Shown: positions 11,741 to 25,479 of the stretch, in pieces
Position numbering within the stretch: the first letter of the stretch is position 1
Layout: each line of letters starts with the position of its first letter
Source of the DNA: Palaemon carinicauda
Lineage: Eukaryota; Arthropoda; Malacostraca; Decapoda; Palaemonidae
Length of the DNA: 64,000 nucleotides
Direction: 5' to 3'
Assembly (NCBI RefSeq): GCF_036898095.1
Contig: NC_090766.1
Location: 32,736,516 to 32,800,515 of the forward strand
The notes under the pieces: generated by a model
What the model saw: the letters and a program-made list of their open reading frames with translations, nothing else
Databases searched by the model: none
What the model was told of the DNA's origin: nothing
Program-made: the position numbers and the translations under genes

Positions 11741-14700
11741 TAAGGAAGTGCACCCAATCACACCCTTACTTCAGGGATGATAACCAAACTTGTTAGAGTA
11801 GGGAGAGATGGAATCGCTCTAAGGAAGTGCACCCAATCACACCCTTGCTTCAGGGATGATTAACCAAACTTGTTAGAGTAGGGAGAGATGGAATCGCTCT
11901 AAGGAAGTGCACCCAATCACACCCTTGCTTCAGGGATGATAACCAAACTTGTTAGAGTAGGGAGAGATGGAATCGCTCTAAGGAAGTGCACCCAATCACA
12001 CCCTTACTTCAGGGATGATAACCAAACTTGTTAGAGTGGGAGAGATGGAATCGCTCTAAGGAAGTGCACCCAATCACACCCTTACTTCAGGGCTATAACC
12101 AAACTTGTTAGAGTAGGGAGAGATGGAATCGCTCTAAGGAAGTGCACCCAATCACACCCTTACTTCAGGGATGATAACCAAACTTGTTAGAGTAGGGAGA
12201 GATGGAATCGCTCTAAGGAAGTGCACCCAATCACACCCTATTTCAGGGGCTATTAACCAAACTTGTTAGAGTAGGGAGAGATGGAATCGCTCTAAGGAAG
12301 TGCACCCAATCACACCCTTACTTCAGGGATATTAACCAAACTTGTTAGAGTAGGGAGAGATGGAATCGCTCTAAGGAAGTGCACCCAATCACACCCTTAC
12401 TTCAGGGCTATAACCAAACTTGTTAGAGTAGGGAGAGATGGAATCGCTCTAAGGAAGTGCACCCAATCACACCCTTACTTCAGGGATGATAACCAAACTT
12501 GTTAGAGTAGGGAGAGATGGAATCGCTCTAAGGAAGTGCACCCAATCACACCCTTACTTCAGGGATGATAACCAAACTTGTTAGAGTAGGGAGAGATGGA
12601 ATCGCTCTAAGGAAGTGCACCCAATCACACCCTTACTTCAGGGATGATAACCAAACTTGTTAGAGTAGGGAGAGATGGAATCGCTCTAAGGAAGTGCACC
12701 CAATCACACCCTTACTTCAGGGCTATTAACCAAACTTGTTAGAGTAGGGAGAGATGGAATCGCTCTAAGGAAGTGCACCCAATCACACCCTTACTTCAGG
12801 GCTATTAACCAAACTTGTTAGAGTAGGGAGAGATGGAATCGCTCTAAGGAAGTGCACCCAATCACACCCTTACTTCAGGGCTATTAACCAAACTTGTTAG
12901 AGTAGGGAGAGATGGAATCGCTCTAAGGAAGTGCACCCAATCACACCCTTACTTCAGGGATGATAACCAAACTTGTTAGAGTAGGGAGAGATGGAATCGC
13001 TCTAAGGAAGTGCACCCAATCACACCCTTACTTCAGGGATGATAACCAAACTTGTTAGAGTAGGGAGAGATGGAATCGCTCTAAGGAAGTGCACCCAATC
13101 ACACCCTTTTCAGGGATGCTATTAACCAAACTTGTTAGAGTAGGGAGAGATGGAATAGCTCTAAGGAAGTGCACCCAATCACACCCTTACTTCAGGGCTA
13201 TTAACCAAACTTGTTAGAGTAGGGAGAGATGGAATCGCTCTAAGGAAGTGCACCCAATCACACCCTTACTTCAGGGCTATTAACCAAACTTGTTAGAGTA
13301 GGGAGAGATGGAATCGCTCTAAGGAAGTGCACCCAATCACACCCTTACTTCAGGGATGATTAACCAAACTTGTTAGAGTAGGGAGAGATGGAATCGCTCT
13401 AAGGAAGTGCACCCAATCACACCCTTACTTTCAGGGATGATAACCAAACTTGTTAGAGAGGGAGAGATGGAATCGCTCTAAGGAAGTGCACCCAATCACA
13501 CCCTTACTTCAGGGATTAACCAAACTTGTTAGAGTAGGGAGAGATGGAATCGCTCTAAGGAAGTGCACCCAATCACACCCTTACTTCAGGGATGATAACC
13601 AAACTTGTTAGAGTAGGGAGAGATGGAATAGCTCTAAGGAAGTGCACCCAATCACACCCTTACTTCAGGGATGATAACCAAACTTGTTAGAGTAGGGAGA
13701 GATGGAATCGCTCTAAGGAAGTGCACCCAATCACACCCTTACTTCAGGGATGTTAACCAAACTTGTTAGAGTAGGGAGAGATGGAATCGCTCTAAGGAAG
13801 TGCACCCAATCACACCCTTGCTTCAGGGATGTAACCAAACTTGTTAGAGTAGGGAGAGATGGAATCGCTCTAAGGAAGTGCACCCAATCACACCCTTACT
13901 TCAGGGATGTTAACCAAACTTGTTAGAGTAGGGAGAGATGGAATCGCTCTAAGGAAGTGCACCCAATCACACCCTTCTTCAGGGATGTAACCAAACTTGT
14001 TAGAGTAGGGAGAGATGGAATAGCTCTAAGGAAGTGCACCCAATCACACCCTTACTTCAGGGATGATAACCAAACTTGTTAGAGTAGGGAGAGATGGAAT
14101 CGCTCTAAGGAAGTGCACCCAATCACACCCTTACTTCAGGGATGATAACCAAACTTGTTAGAGTAGGGAGAGATGGAATCGCTCTAAGGAAGTGCACCCA
14201 ATCACACCCTTACTTCAGGGATGATAACCAAACTTGTTAGAGTAGGGAGAGATGGAATCGCTCTAAGGAAGTGCACCCAATCACACCCTTACTTCAGGGA
14301 TAACCAAACTTGTTAGAGTAGGGAGAGATGGAATCGCTCTAAGGAAGTGCACCCAATCACACCCTTACTTCAGGGATGATTAACCAAACTTGTTAGAGTA
14401 GGGAGAGATGGAATCGCTCTAAGGAAGTGCACCCAATCACACCCTTACTTCAGGGCTATTAACCAAACTTGTTAGAGTAGGGAGAGATGGAATCGCTCTA
14501 AGGAAGTGCACCCAATCACACCCTTACTTCAGGGATAACCAAACTTGTTAGAGTAGGGAGAGATGGAATCGCTCTAAGGAAGTGCACCCAATCACACCCT
14601 TACTTCAGGGATGATTAACCAAACTTGTTAGAGTAGGGAGAGATGGAATCGCTCTAAGGAAGTGCACCCAATCACACCCTTACTTCAGGGATGTAACCAA

Positions 14701-14999
14701 ACTTGTTAGAGTAGGGAGAGATGGAATCGCTCTAAGGAAGTGCACCCAATCACACCCTTACTTCAGGGATGTAACCAAACTTGTTAGAGTAGGGAGAGAT
14801 GGAATAGCTCTAAGGAAGTGCACCCAATCACACCCTTCTTCAGGGATTAACCAAACTTGTTAGAGTAGGGAGAGATGGAATCGCTCTAAGGAAGTGCACC
14901 CAATCACACCCTTACTTCAGGGATGATAACCAAACTTGTTAGAGTAGGGAGAGATGGAATAGCTCTAAGGAAGTGCACCCAATCACACCCTTACTTCAG

Positions 15000-17900
15000 G
15001 GATGTTAACCAAACTTGTTAGAGTAGGAGAGATGGAATCGCTCTAAGGAAGTGCACCCAATCACACCCTTACTTTCGGGGCTATTAACCAAACTTGTTAG
15101 AGAAGGGAGAGATGGAATCGCTCTAAGGAAGTGCACCCAATCACACCCTTACTTCAGGGATGTTAACCAAACTTGTTAGAGTAGGGAGAGATGGAATAGC
15201 TCTAAGGAAGTGCACCCAATCACACCCTACTTTCAGGGGCTATTAACCAAACTTGTTAGAGAAGGGAGAGATGGAATTGCTCTAAGGAAGTGCACCCAAT
15301 CACACCCTTACTTCAGGGATGATAACCAAACTTGTTAGAGTAGGGAGAGATGGAATAGCTCTAAGGAAGTGCACCCAATCACACCCTTACTTCAGGGATG
15401 ATAACCAAACTTGTTAGAGTAGGGAGAGATGGAATCGCTCTAAGGAAGTGCACCCAATCACAACCCTTACTTCAGGGATGATAACCAAACTTGTTAGAAG
15501 GGAGAGATGGAATCGCTCTAAGGAAGTGCACCCAATCACACCCTTACTTCAGGATGATAACCAAACTTGTTAGAGTGGGAGAGATGGAATCGCTCTAAGG
15601 AAGTGCACCCAATCACACCCTTACTTCAGGGATGATAACCAAACTTGTTAGAGTGAGGAGAGATGGAATCGCTCTAAGGAAGTGCACCCAATCACACCCT
15701 TACTTCAGGGATGATAACCAAACTTGTTAGAGTAGGGAGAGATGGAATCGCTCTAAGGAAGTGCACCCAATCACACCCTTACTTCAGGATGATAACCAAA
15801 CTTGTTAGAGTAGGGAGAGATGGAATCGCTCTAAGGAAGTGCACCCAATCACACCCTATTTCAGGGGCTATTAACCAAACTTGTTAGAGTAGGGAGAGAT
15901 GGAATCGCTCTAAGGAAGTGCACCCAATCACACCCTTACTTCAGGGCTATTAACCAAACTTGTTAGAGTAGGGAGAGATGGAATCGCTCTAAGGAAGTGC
16001 ACCCAATCACACCCTTACTTCAGGGCTATTAACCAAACTTGTTAGAGTAGGGAGAGATGGAATCGCTCTAAGGAAGTGCACCCAATCACACCCTTACTTC
16101 AGGGATGATAACCAAACTTGTTAGAGTAGGGAGAGATGGAATCGCTCTAAGGAAGTGCACCCAATCACACCCTTACTTCAGGGCTATTAACCAAACTTGT
16201 TAGAGTAGGGAGAGATGAAATCGCTCTAAGGAAGTGCACCCAATCACACCCTTGCTTCAGGGATGTTAACCAAACTTGTTAGAGTAGGGAGAGATGGAAT
16301 CGCTCTAAGGAAGTGCACCCAATCACACCCTTACTTCAGGGATGAAAACCAAACTTGTTAGAGTAGGGAGAGATGGAATCGCTCTAAGGAAGTGCACCCA
16401 ATCACACCCTTACTTCAGGGATGATAACCAAACTTGTTAGAGTAGGGAGAGATGGAATCGCTCTAAGGAAGTGCACCCAATCACACCCTTACTTCAGGGC
16501 TATTAACCAAACTTGTTAGAGTAGGGAGAGATGGAATCGCTCTAAGGAGGTGCACCCAATCACAACCTTACTTCAGGGCTATTAACCAAACTTGTTAGAG
16601 TAGGGAGAGATGGAATCGCTCTAAGGAAGTGCACCCAATCACACCCTTACTCCAAGGATGATAACCAAACTTGTTAGAGTAGGGAGAGATGGAATCGCTC
16701 TAAGGAAGTGCACCCAATCACACCCATATTTCGGGGCTATTAACCAAACTTGTTAGAGAAGGGAGAGATGGAATTGCTCTAAGGAAGTGTACCCAATCAC
16801 ACCCTTACTTCAGGGCTATTAACCAAACTTGTTAGAGAAGGGAGAGATGGAATCGCTCTAAGGAAGTGCACCCAATCACACCCTTACTTCAGGGCTATTA
16901 ACCAAACTTGTTAGAGTAGGGAGAGATGGAATCGCTCTAAGGAAGTGCACCCAATCACACCCTTACTTCAGGGGTATTAACCAAACTTGTTAGAGTAGGG
17001 AGAGATGGAATCGCTCTAAGGAAGTGCACCCAATCACACCCTTACTTCGTGGCTATTAACCAAACTTGTTAGAGTAGGGAGAGATGGAATCGCTCTAAGG
17101 AAGTGCACCCAATCACACCCTTACTTCAGGGATGATAACCAAACTTGTTAGAGTAGGGAGAGATGGAATCGCTCTAAGGAAGTGCACTCAATCACACCCA
17201 TATTTCGGGGCTATTAACCAAACTTGTTAGAGTAGGGAGAGATGGAATAGCTCTAAGGAAGTGCACCCAATCACACCCTTACTTCAGGGCTATTAACCAA
17301 ACTTGTTAGAGTAGGGAGAGATGGAATCGCTCTAAGGAAGTGAACCCAATCACACCCTTACTTCAGGGCTATTAACCAAACTTGTTAGAGTAGGGAGAGA
17401 TGGAATCGCTCTAAGGAAGTGCACCCAATCACACCCTTACTTCAGGGATGATAACCAAACTTGTTAGAGTAGAGAGATGGAATCGCTCTAAGGAAGTGCA
17501 CCCAATCACACCCTTGCTTCAGGGATGTTAACCAAACGTGTTAGAGTAGGGAGAGATGGAATAGCTCTAAGGAAGTGCACCCAATCACACCCTTGCTTCA
17601 GGGATGTTAACCAAACTTGTTACAGTAGGGAGAGATGGAATCGCTCTAAGGAAGTGCACCCAATCACACCCTTACTTCAGGGCTATTAACCAAACTTGTT
17701 AGAGTAGGGAGAGATGGAATCGCTCTAAGGAAGTGCACCCAATCACACCCTTACTTCAGGGATGATAACCAAACTTGTTAGAGTAGGGAGAGATGGAATC
17801 GCTCTAAGGAAGTGCACCCAATCACACCCTTACTTCAGGGATGATTAACCAAACTTGTTAGAGTAGGGAGAGATGGAATTGCTCTAAGGAAGTGCACCCA

Positions 17901-18850
17901 ATCACACCCTTACTTCAGGGCTATTAACCAAACTTGTTAGAGTAGGGAGAGATGGAATCGCTCTAAGGAAGTGCACCCAATCACACCCTTACTTCAGGGC
18001 TATTAACCAAACTTGTTAGAGTAGGGAGAGATGGAATCGCTCTAAGGAAGTGCACCCAATCACACCCTTACTTCAGGGATGATTAACCAAACTTGTTAGA
18101 GTAGGGAGAGATGGAATCGCTCTAAGGAAGTGCACCCAATCACACCCTTACTTTCAGGGCTATTAACCAAACTTGTTAGAGTAGGGAGAGATGGAATCGC
18201 TCTAAGGAAGTGCACCCAATCACACCCTTACTTCAGGGATGATAACCAAACTTGTTAGAGTAGGGAGAGATGGAATCGCTCTAAGGAAGTGCACCCAATC
18301 ACACCCTTACTTCAGGGATGTAACCAAACTTGTTAGAGTAGGGAGAGATGGAATAGCTCTAAGGAAGTGCACCCAATCACACCCTTGCTTCAGGGATGTT
18401 AACCAAACTTGTTAGAGTAGGGAGAGATGGAATAGCTCTAAGGAAGTGCACCCAATCACACCCTTGCTTCAGGGATGTAACCAAACTTGTTAGAGTAGGG
18501 AGAGATGGAATAGCTCTAAGGAAGTGCACCCAATCACACCCTTCTTCAGGGATGTAACCAAACTTGTTAGAGTAGGGAGAGATGGAATAGCTCTAAGGAA
18601 GTGCACCCAATCACACCCTTGCTTCAGGGATGTTAACCAAACTTGTTAGAGTAGGGAGAGATGGAATAGCTCTAAGGAAGTGCACCCAATCACACCCTTG
18701 CTTCAGGGATGTTAACCAAACTTGTTAGAGTAGGGAGAGATGGAATAGCTCTAAGGAAGTGCACCCAATCACACCCTTGCTTCAGGGATGTTAACCAAAC
18801 TTGTTAGAGTAGGGAGAGATGGAATAGCTCTAAGGAAGTGCACCCAATCA
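15000..18850 (+). repeat. Higher-order module, copy A
   Basis: A multi-monomer module is defined by rare variants that recur in the same order in B and C: GAGTAGGAGAG (15,021), CACAACCC (15,459), GAGATGAAATCG (16,212), ATGAAAACC (16,342), GAGGTGC (16,547), GTGTACCC (16,787), CTTCGTGGC (17,045), GTGCACTCAATC (17,182), ACCAAACGTG (17,531) and TTACAGTAGG (17,620). It closes with a run of GCTTCAGGG/TAG monomers. Copy-specific changes are GTAGAGAGATGG (two bases shorter than B and C) and GTGAACCC at 17,340, the latter shared with C only. The outer edges are approximate, because variants thin out there. Confidence 0.88.
18340..18850 (+). repeat. Tail run of GCTTC/GAATAG monomers in copy A
   Basis: Consecutive monomers combine GAATAGCTC (CpG replaced by AG) with CCCTTGCTTCAGGG and an ATGTT or ATGT junction. 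One CCCTTCTTCAGG copy near 18,541 is one base shorter. I count about six such monomers. Equivalent runs close modules B, C and D. Confidence 0.8.
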
Positions 18851-21800
18851 CACCCTTACTTCAGGGATGTAACCAAACTTGTTAGAGTAGGGAGAGATGG
18901 AATCGCTCTAAGGAAGTGCACCCAATCACACCCTTACTTCAGGGATGTAACCAAACTTGTTAGAGTAGGGAGAGATGGAATAGCTCTAAGGAAGTGCACC
19001 CAATCACACCCTTACTTTCAGGGATGTATAACCAAACTTGTTAGAGTAGGGAGAGATGGAATCGCTCTAAGGAAGTGCACCCAATCACACCCTTACTTCA
19101 GGGATATTAACCAAACTTGTTAGAGTAGGGAGAGATGGAATCGCTCTAAGGAAGTGCACCCAATCACACCCTTACTTCAGGGCTATTAACCAAACTTGTT
19201 AGAGAGGGAGAGATGGAATCGCTCTAAGGAAGTGCACCCAATCACACCCTTACTTCAGGGCTATAACCAAACTTGTTAGAGTAGGGAGAGATGGAATCGC
19301 TCTAAGGAAGTGCACCCAATCACACCCTTACTTCAGGGATATAACCAAACTTGTTAGAGTAGGGAGAGATGGAATCGCTCTAAGGAAGTGCACCCAATCA
19401 CACCCTTACTTCAGGGATTAACCAAACTTGTTAGAGTAGGGAGAGATGGAATCGCTCTAAGGAAGTGCACCCAATCACACCCTTACTTCAGGGATATTAA
19501 CCAAACTTGTTAGAGTAGGGAGAGATGGAATCGCTCTAAGGAAGTGCACCCAATCACACCCTTACTTCAGGGATGTAACCAAACTTGTTAGAGTAGGGAG
19601 AGATGGAATCGCTCTAAGGAAGTGCACCCAATCACACCCTTACTTCAGGGATGATAACCAAACTTGTTAGAGTAGGGAGAGATGGAATCGCTCTAAGGAA
19701 GTGCACCCAATCACACCCTTACTTCAGGGTATTAACCAAACTTGTTAGAGTAGGGAGAGATGGAATCGCTCTAAGGAAGTGCACCCAATCACACCCTTAC
19801 TTCAGGGATGATTAACCAAACTTGTTAGAGTAGGGAGAGATGGAATCGCTCTAAGGAAGTGCACCCAATCACACCCTTACTTCAGGGATGATTAACCAAA
19901 CTTGTTAGAGTAGGGAGAGATGGAATAGCTCTAAGGAAGTGCACCCAATCACACCCTTATTTCAGGGGCTATTAACCAAACTTGTTAGAGTAGGGAGAGA
20001 TGGAATCGCTCTAAGGAAGTGCACCCAATCACACCCTTACTTCAGGGATGATAACCAAACTTGTTAGAGTAGGGAGAGATGGAATCGCTCTAAGGAAGTG
20101 CACCCAATCACACCCTTACTTCAGGGATGATTAACCAAACTTGTTAGAGTAGGGAGAGATGGAATCGCTCTAAGGAAGTGCACCCAATCACACCCTTACT
20201 TTCAGGGATGCTATTAACCAAACTTGTTAGAGTAGGGAGAGATGGAATCGCTCTAAGGAAGTGCACCCAATCACACCCTTACTTCAGGGATAACCAAACT
20301 TGTTAGAGAGGGAGAGATGGAATCGCTCTAAGGAAGTGCACCCAATCACACCCTTACTTCAGGGATGTAACCAAACTTGTTAGAGTAGGGAGAGATGGAA
20401 TCGCTCTAAGGAAGTGCACCCAATCACACCCTTACTTCAGGGATGTAACCAAACTTGTTAGAGTAGGGAGAGATGGAATAGCTCTAAGGAAGTGCACCCA
20501 ATCACACCCTTACTTCAGGGATGATAACCAAACTTGTTAGAGTAGGGAGAGATGGAATCGCTCTAAGGAAGTGCACCCAATCACACCCTTACTTCAGGGA
20601 TGATAACCAAACTTGTTAGAGTAGGGAGAGATGGAATCGCTCTAAGGAAGTGCACCCAATCACACCCTTACTTCAGGGATGTAACCAAACTTGTTAGAGT
20701 AGGGAGAGATGGAATCGCTCTAAGGAAGTGCACCCAATCACACCCTTACTTCAGGGATTAACCAAACTTGTTAGAGTAGGGAGAGATGGAATCGCTCTAA
20801 GGAAGTGCACCCAATCACACCCTTACTTCAGGGATGTAACCAAACTTGTTAGAGTAGGGAGAGATGGAATCGCTCTAAGGAAGTGCACCCAATCACACCC
20901 TTACTTCAGGGATGTAACCAAACTTGTTAGAGTAGGGAGAGATGGAATAGCTCTAAGGAAGTGCACCCAATCACACCCTTACTTCAGGGATTAACCAAAC
21001 TTGTTAGAGTAGGGAGAGATGGAATCGCTCTAAGGAAGTGCACCCAATCACACCCTTACTTCAGGGATGTATAACCAAACTTGTTAGAGTAGGGAGAGAT
21101 GGAATCGCTCTAAGGAAGTGCACCCAATCACACCCTTACTTCAGGGATGATAACCAAACTTGTTAGAGTAGGGAGAGATGGAATCGCTCTAAGGAAGTGC
21201 ACCCAATCACACCCTTACTTCAGGGATAACCAAACTTGTTAGAGTAGGGAGAGATGGAATCGCTCTAAGGAAGTGCACCCAATCACACCCTTACTTCAGG
21301 GATTAACCAAACTTGTTAGAGTAGGGAGAGATGGAATCGCTCTAAGGAAGTGCACCCAATCACACCCTTACTTCAGGGCTATTAACCAAACTTGTTAGAG
21401 TAGGGAGAGATGGAATCGCTCTAAGGAAGTGCACCCAATCACACCCTTACTTCAGGGTGATAACCAAACTTGTTAGAGTAGGGAGAGATGGAATCGCTCT
21501 AAGGAAGTGCACCCAATCACACCCTTACTTCAGGGATGATAACCAAACTTGTTAGAGTAGGGAGAGATGGAATAGCTCTAAGGAAGTGCACCCAATCACA
21601 CCCTTACTTCAGGGATTAACCAAACTTGTTAGAGTAGGGAGAGATGGAATCGCTCTAAGGAAGTGCACCCAATCACACCCTTACTTCAGGGATGTAACCA
21701 AACTTGTTAGAGTAGGGAGAGATGGAATCGCTCTAAGGAAGTGCACCCAATCACACCCTTACTTCAGGGATGATAACCAAACTTGTTAGAGTAGGGAGAG

Positions 21801-24800
21801 ATGGAATCGCTCTAAGGAAGTGCACCCAATCACACCCTTACTTCAGGGCTATTAACCAAACTTGTTAGAGTAGGGAGAGATGGAATCGCTCTAAGGAAGT
21901 GCACCCAATCACACCCTTACTTCAGGGCTATTAACCAAACTTGTTAGAGTAGGGAGAGATGGAATCGCTCTAAGGAAGTGCACCCAATCACACCCTTACT
22001 TCAGGGCTATTAACCAAACTTGTTAGAGTAGGGAGAGATGGAATCGCTCTAAGGAAGTGCACCCAATCACACCCTTACTTCAGGGATGATAACCAAACTT
22101 GTTAGAGTAGGGAGAGATGGAATCGCTCTAAGGAAGTGCACCCAATCACACCCTTACTTCAGGGCTATTAACCAAACTTGTTAGAGTAGGGAGAGATGGA
22201 ATCGCTCTAAGGAAGTGCACCCAATCACACCCTTACTTCAGGGATGTAACCAAACTTGTTAGAGTAGGGAGAGATGGAATCGCTCTAAGGAAGTGCACCC
22301 AATCACACCCTTACTTCAGGGATGATAACCAAACTTGTTAGAGTAGGGAGAGATGGAATCGCTCTAAGGAAGTGCACCCAATCACACCCTTGCTTCAGGG
22401 ATGATTAACCAAACTTGTTAGAGTAGGGAGAGATGGAATCGCTCTAAGGAAGTGCACCCAATCACACCCTTACTTCAGGGATGATAACCAAACTTGTTAG
22501 AGTAGGGAGAGATGGAATCGCTCTAAGGAAGTGCACCCAATCACACCCTTACTTCAGGGATGATAACCAAACTTGTTAGAGTAGGGAGAGATGGAATCGC
22601 TCTAAGGAAGTGCACCCAATCACACCCTTACTTCAGGGATATAACCAAACTTGTTAGAGTAGGGAGAGATGGAATCGCTCTAAGGAAGTGCACCCAATCA
22701 CACCCTTACTTCAGGGATGATTAACCAAACTTGTTAGAGTAGGGAGAGATGGAATCGCTCTAAGGAAGTGCACCCAATCACACCCTTACTTCAGGGGATA
22801 ACCAAACTTGTTAGAGTAGGGAGAGATGGAATCGCTCTAAGGAAGTGCACCCAATCACACCCTTACTTCAGGGATGATAACCAAACTTGTTAGAGTAGGG
22901 AGAGATGGAATCGCTCTAAGGAAGTGCACCCAATCACACCCTTACTTCAGGGCTATTAACCAAACTTGTTAGAGTAGGGAGAGATGGAATCGCTCTAAGG
23001 AAGTGCACCCAATCACACCCTTACTTCAGGGATGATAACCAAACTTGTTAGAGTAGGGAGAGATGGAATCGCTCTAAGGAAGTGCACCCAATCACACCCT
23101 TACTTCAGGGATGATAACCAAACTTGTTAGAGTAGGGAGAGATGGAATCGCTCTAAGGAAGTGCACCCAATCACACCCTTACTTCAGGGATGATTAACCA
23201 AACTTGTTAGAGTAGGGAGAGATGGAATCGCTCTAAGGAAGTGCACCCAATCACACCCTTACTTTCAGGGCTATTAACCAAACTTGTTAGAGTAGGGAGA
23301 GATGGAATCGCTCTAAGGAAGTGCACCCAATCACACCCTTACTTCAGGGCTATTAACCAAACTTGTTAGAGTAGGGAGAGATGGAATCGCTCTAAGGAAG
23401 TGCACCCAATCACACCCTTACTTCAGGGATATAACCAAACTTGTTAGAGTAGGGAGAGATGGAATCGCTCTAAGGAAGTGCACCCAATCACACCCTTACT
23501 TCAGGGATGATTAACCAAACTTGTTAGAGTAGGGAGAGATGGAATCGCTCTAAGGAAGTGCACCCAATCACACCCTTACTTCAGGGATATTAACCAAACT
23601 TGTTAGAGTAGGGAGAGATGGAATCGCTCTAAGGAAGTGCACCCAATCACACCCTTACTTCAGGGGCTATTAACCAAACTTGTTAGAGTAGGGAGAGATG
23701 GAATCGCTCTAAGGAAGTGCACCCAATCACACCCTTACTTCAGGGATTAACCAAACTTGTTAGAGTAGGGAGAGATGGAATCGCTCTAAGGAAGTGCACC
23801 CAATCACACCCTTACTTCAGGGATTAACCAAACTTGTTAGAGTAGGGAGAGATGGAATCGCTCTAAGGAAGTGCACCCAATCACACCCTTACTTCAGGGA
23901 TGATTAACCAAACTTGTTAGAGTAGGGAGAGATGGAATCGCTCTAAGGAAGTGCACCCAATCACACCCTTACTTCAGGGCTATTAACCAAACTTGTTAGA
24001 GTAGGGAGAGATGGAATCGCTCTAAGGAAGTGCACCCAATCACACCCTTACTTCAGGGATGATAACCAAACTTGTTAGAGTAGGGAGAGATGGAATAGCT
24101 CTAAGGAAGTGCACCCAATCACACCCTTACTTCAGGGATGTAACCAAACTTGTTAGAGTAGGGAGAGATGGAATCGCTCTAAGGAAGTGCACCCAATCAC
24201 ACCCTTACTTCAGGGATGTTAACCAAACTTGTTAGAGTAGGGAGAGATGGAATCGCTCTAAGGAAGTGCACCCAATCACACCCTTGCTTCAGGGATGTTA
24301 ACCAAACTTGTTAGAGTAGGGAGAGATGGAATCGCTCTAAGGAAGTGCACCCAATCACACCCTTGCTTCAGGGATGTTAACCAAACTTGTTAGAGTAGGG
24401 AGAGATGGAATAGCTCTAAGGAAGTGCACCCAATCACACCCTTGCTTCAGGGATGTAACCAAACTTGTTAGAGTAAGGGAGAGATGGAATAGCTCTAAGG
24501 AAGTGCACCCAATCACACCCTTACTTCAGGGTATAACCAAACTTGTTAGAGTAGGGAGAGATGGAATCGCTCTAAGGAAGTGCACCCAATCACACCCTTA
24601 CTTCAGGGATGATAACCAAACTTGTTAGAGTAGGGAGAGATGGAATCGCTCTAAGGAAGTGCACCCAATCACACCCTTACTTCAGGGATGATAACCAAAC
24701 TTGTTAGAGAGGGAGAGATGGAATCGCTCTAAGGAAGTGCACCCAATCACACCCTTACTTCAGGGATGATTAACCAAACTTGTTAGAGTAGGGAGAGATG

Positions 24801-25479
24801 GAATCGCTCTAAGGAAGTGCACCCAATCACACCCTTACTTCAGGGCTATTAACCAAACTTGTTAGAGAGGGAGAGATGGAATCGCTCTAAGGAAGTGCAC
24901 CCAATCACACCCTTACTTCAGGGCTATTAACCAAACTTGTTAGAGTAGGGAGAGATGGAATCGCTCTAAGGAAGTGCACCCAATCACACCCTTACTTCAG
25001 GGATGATAACCAAACTTGTTAGAGTAGGGAGAGATGGAATCGCTCTAAGGAAGTGCACCCAATCACACCCTTACTTCAGGGATGTAACCAAACTTGTTAG
25101 AGTAGGGAGAGATGGAATCGCTCTAAGGAAGTGCACCCAATCACACCCTTACTTCAGGGATGTAACCAAACTTGTTAGAGTAGGGAGAGATGGAATCGCT
25201 CTAAGGAAGTGCACCCAATCACACCCTTACTTCAGGGATGTTAACCAAACTTGTTAGAGTAGGGAGAGATGGAATAGCTCTAAGGAAGTGCACCCAATCA
25301 CACCCTATTTCAGGGATGTATAACCAAACTTGTTAGAGTAGGGAGAGATGGAATCGCTCTAAGGAAGTGCACCCAATCACACCCTTACTTCAGGGATGAT
25401 TAACCAAACTTGTTAGAGTAGGGAGAGATGGAATAGCTCTAAGGAAGTGCACCCAATCACACCCTTACTTCAGGGATGT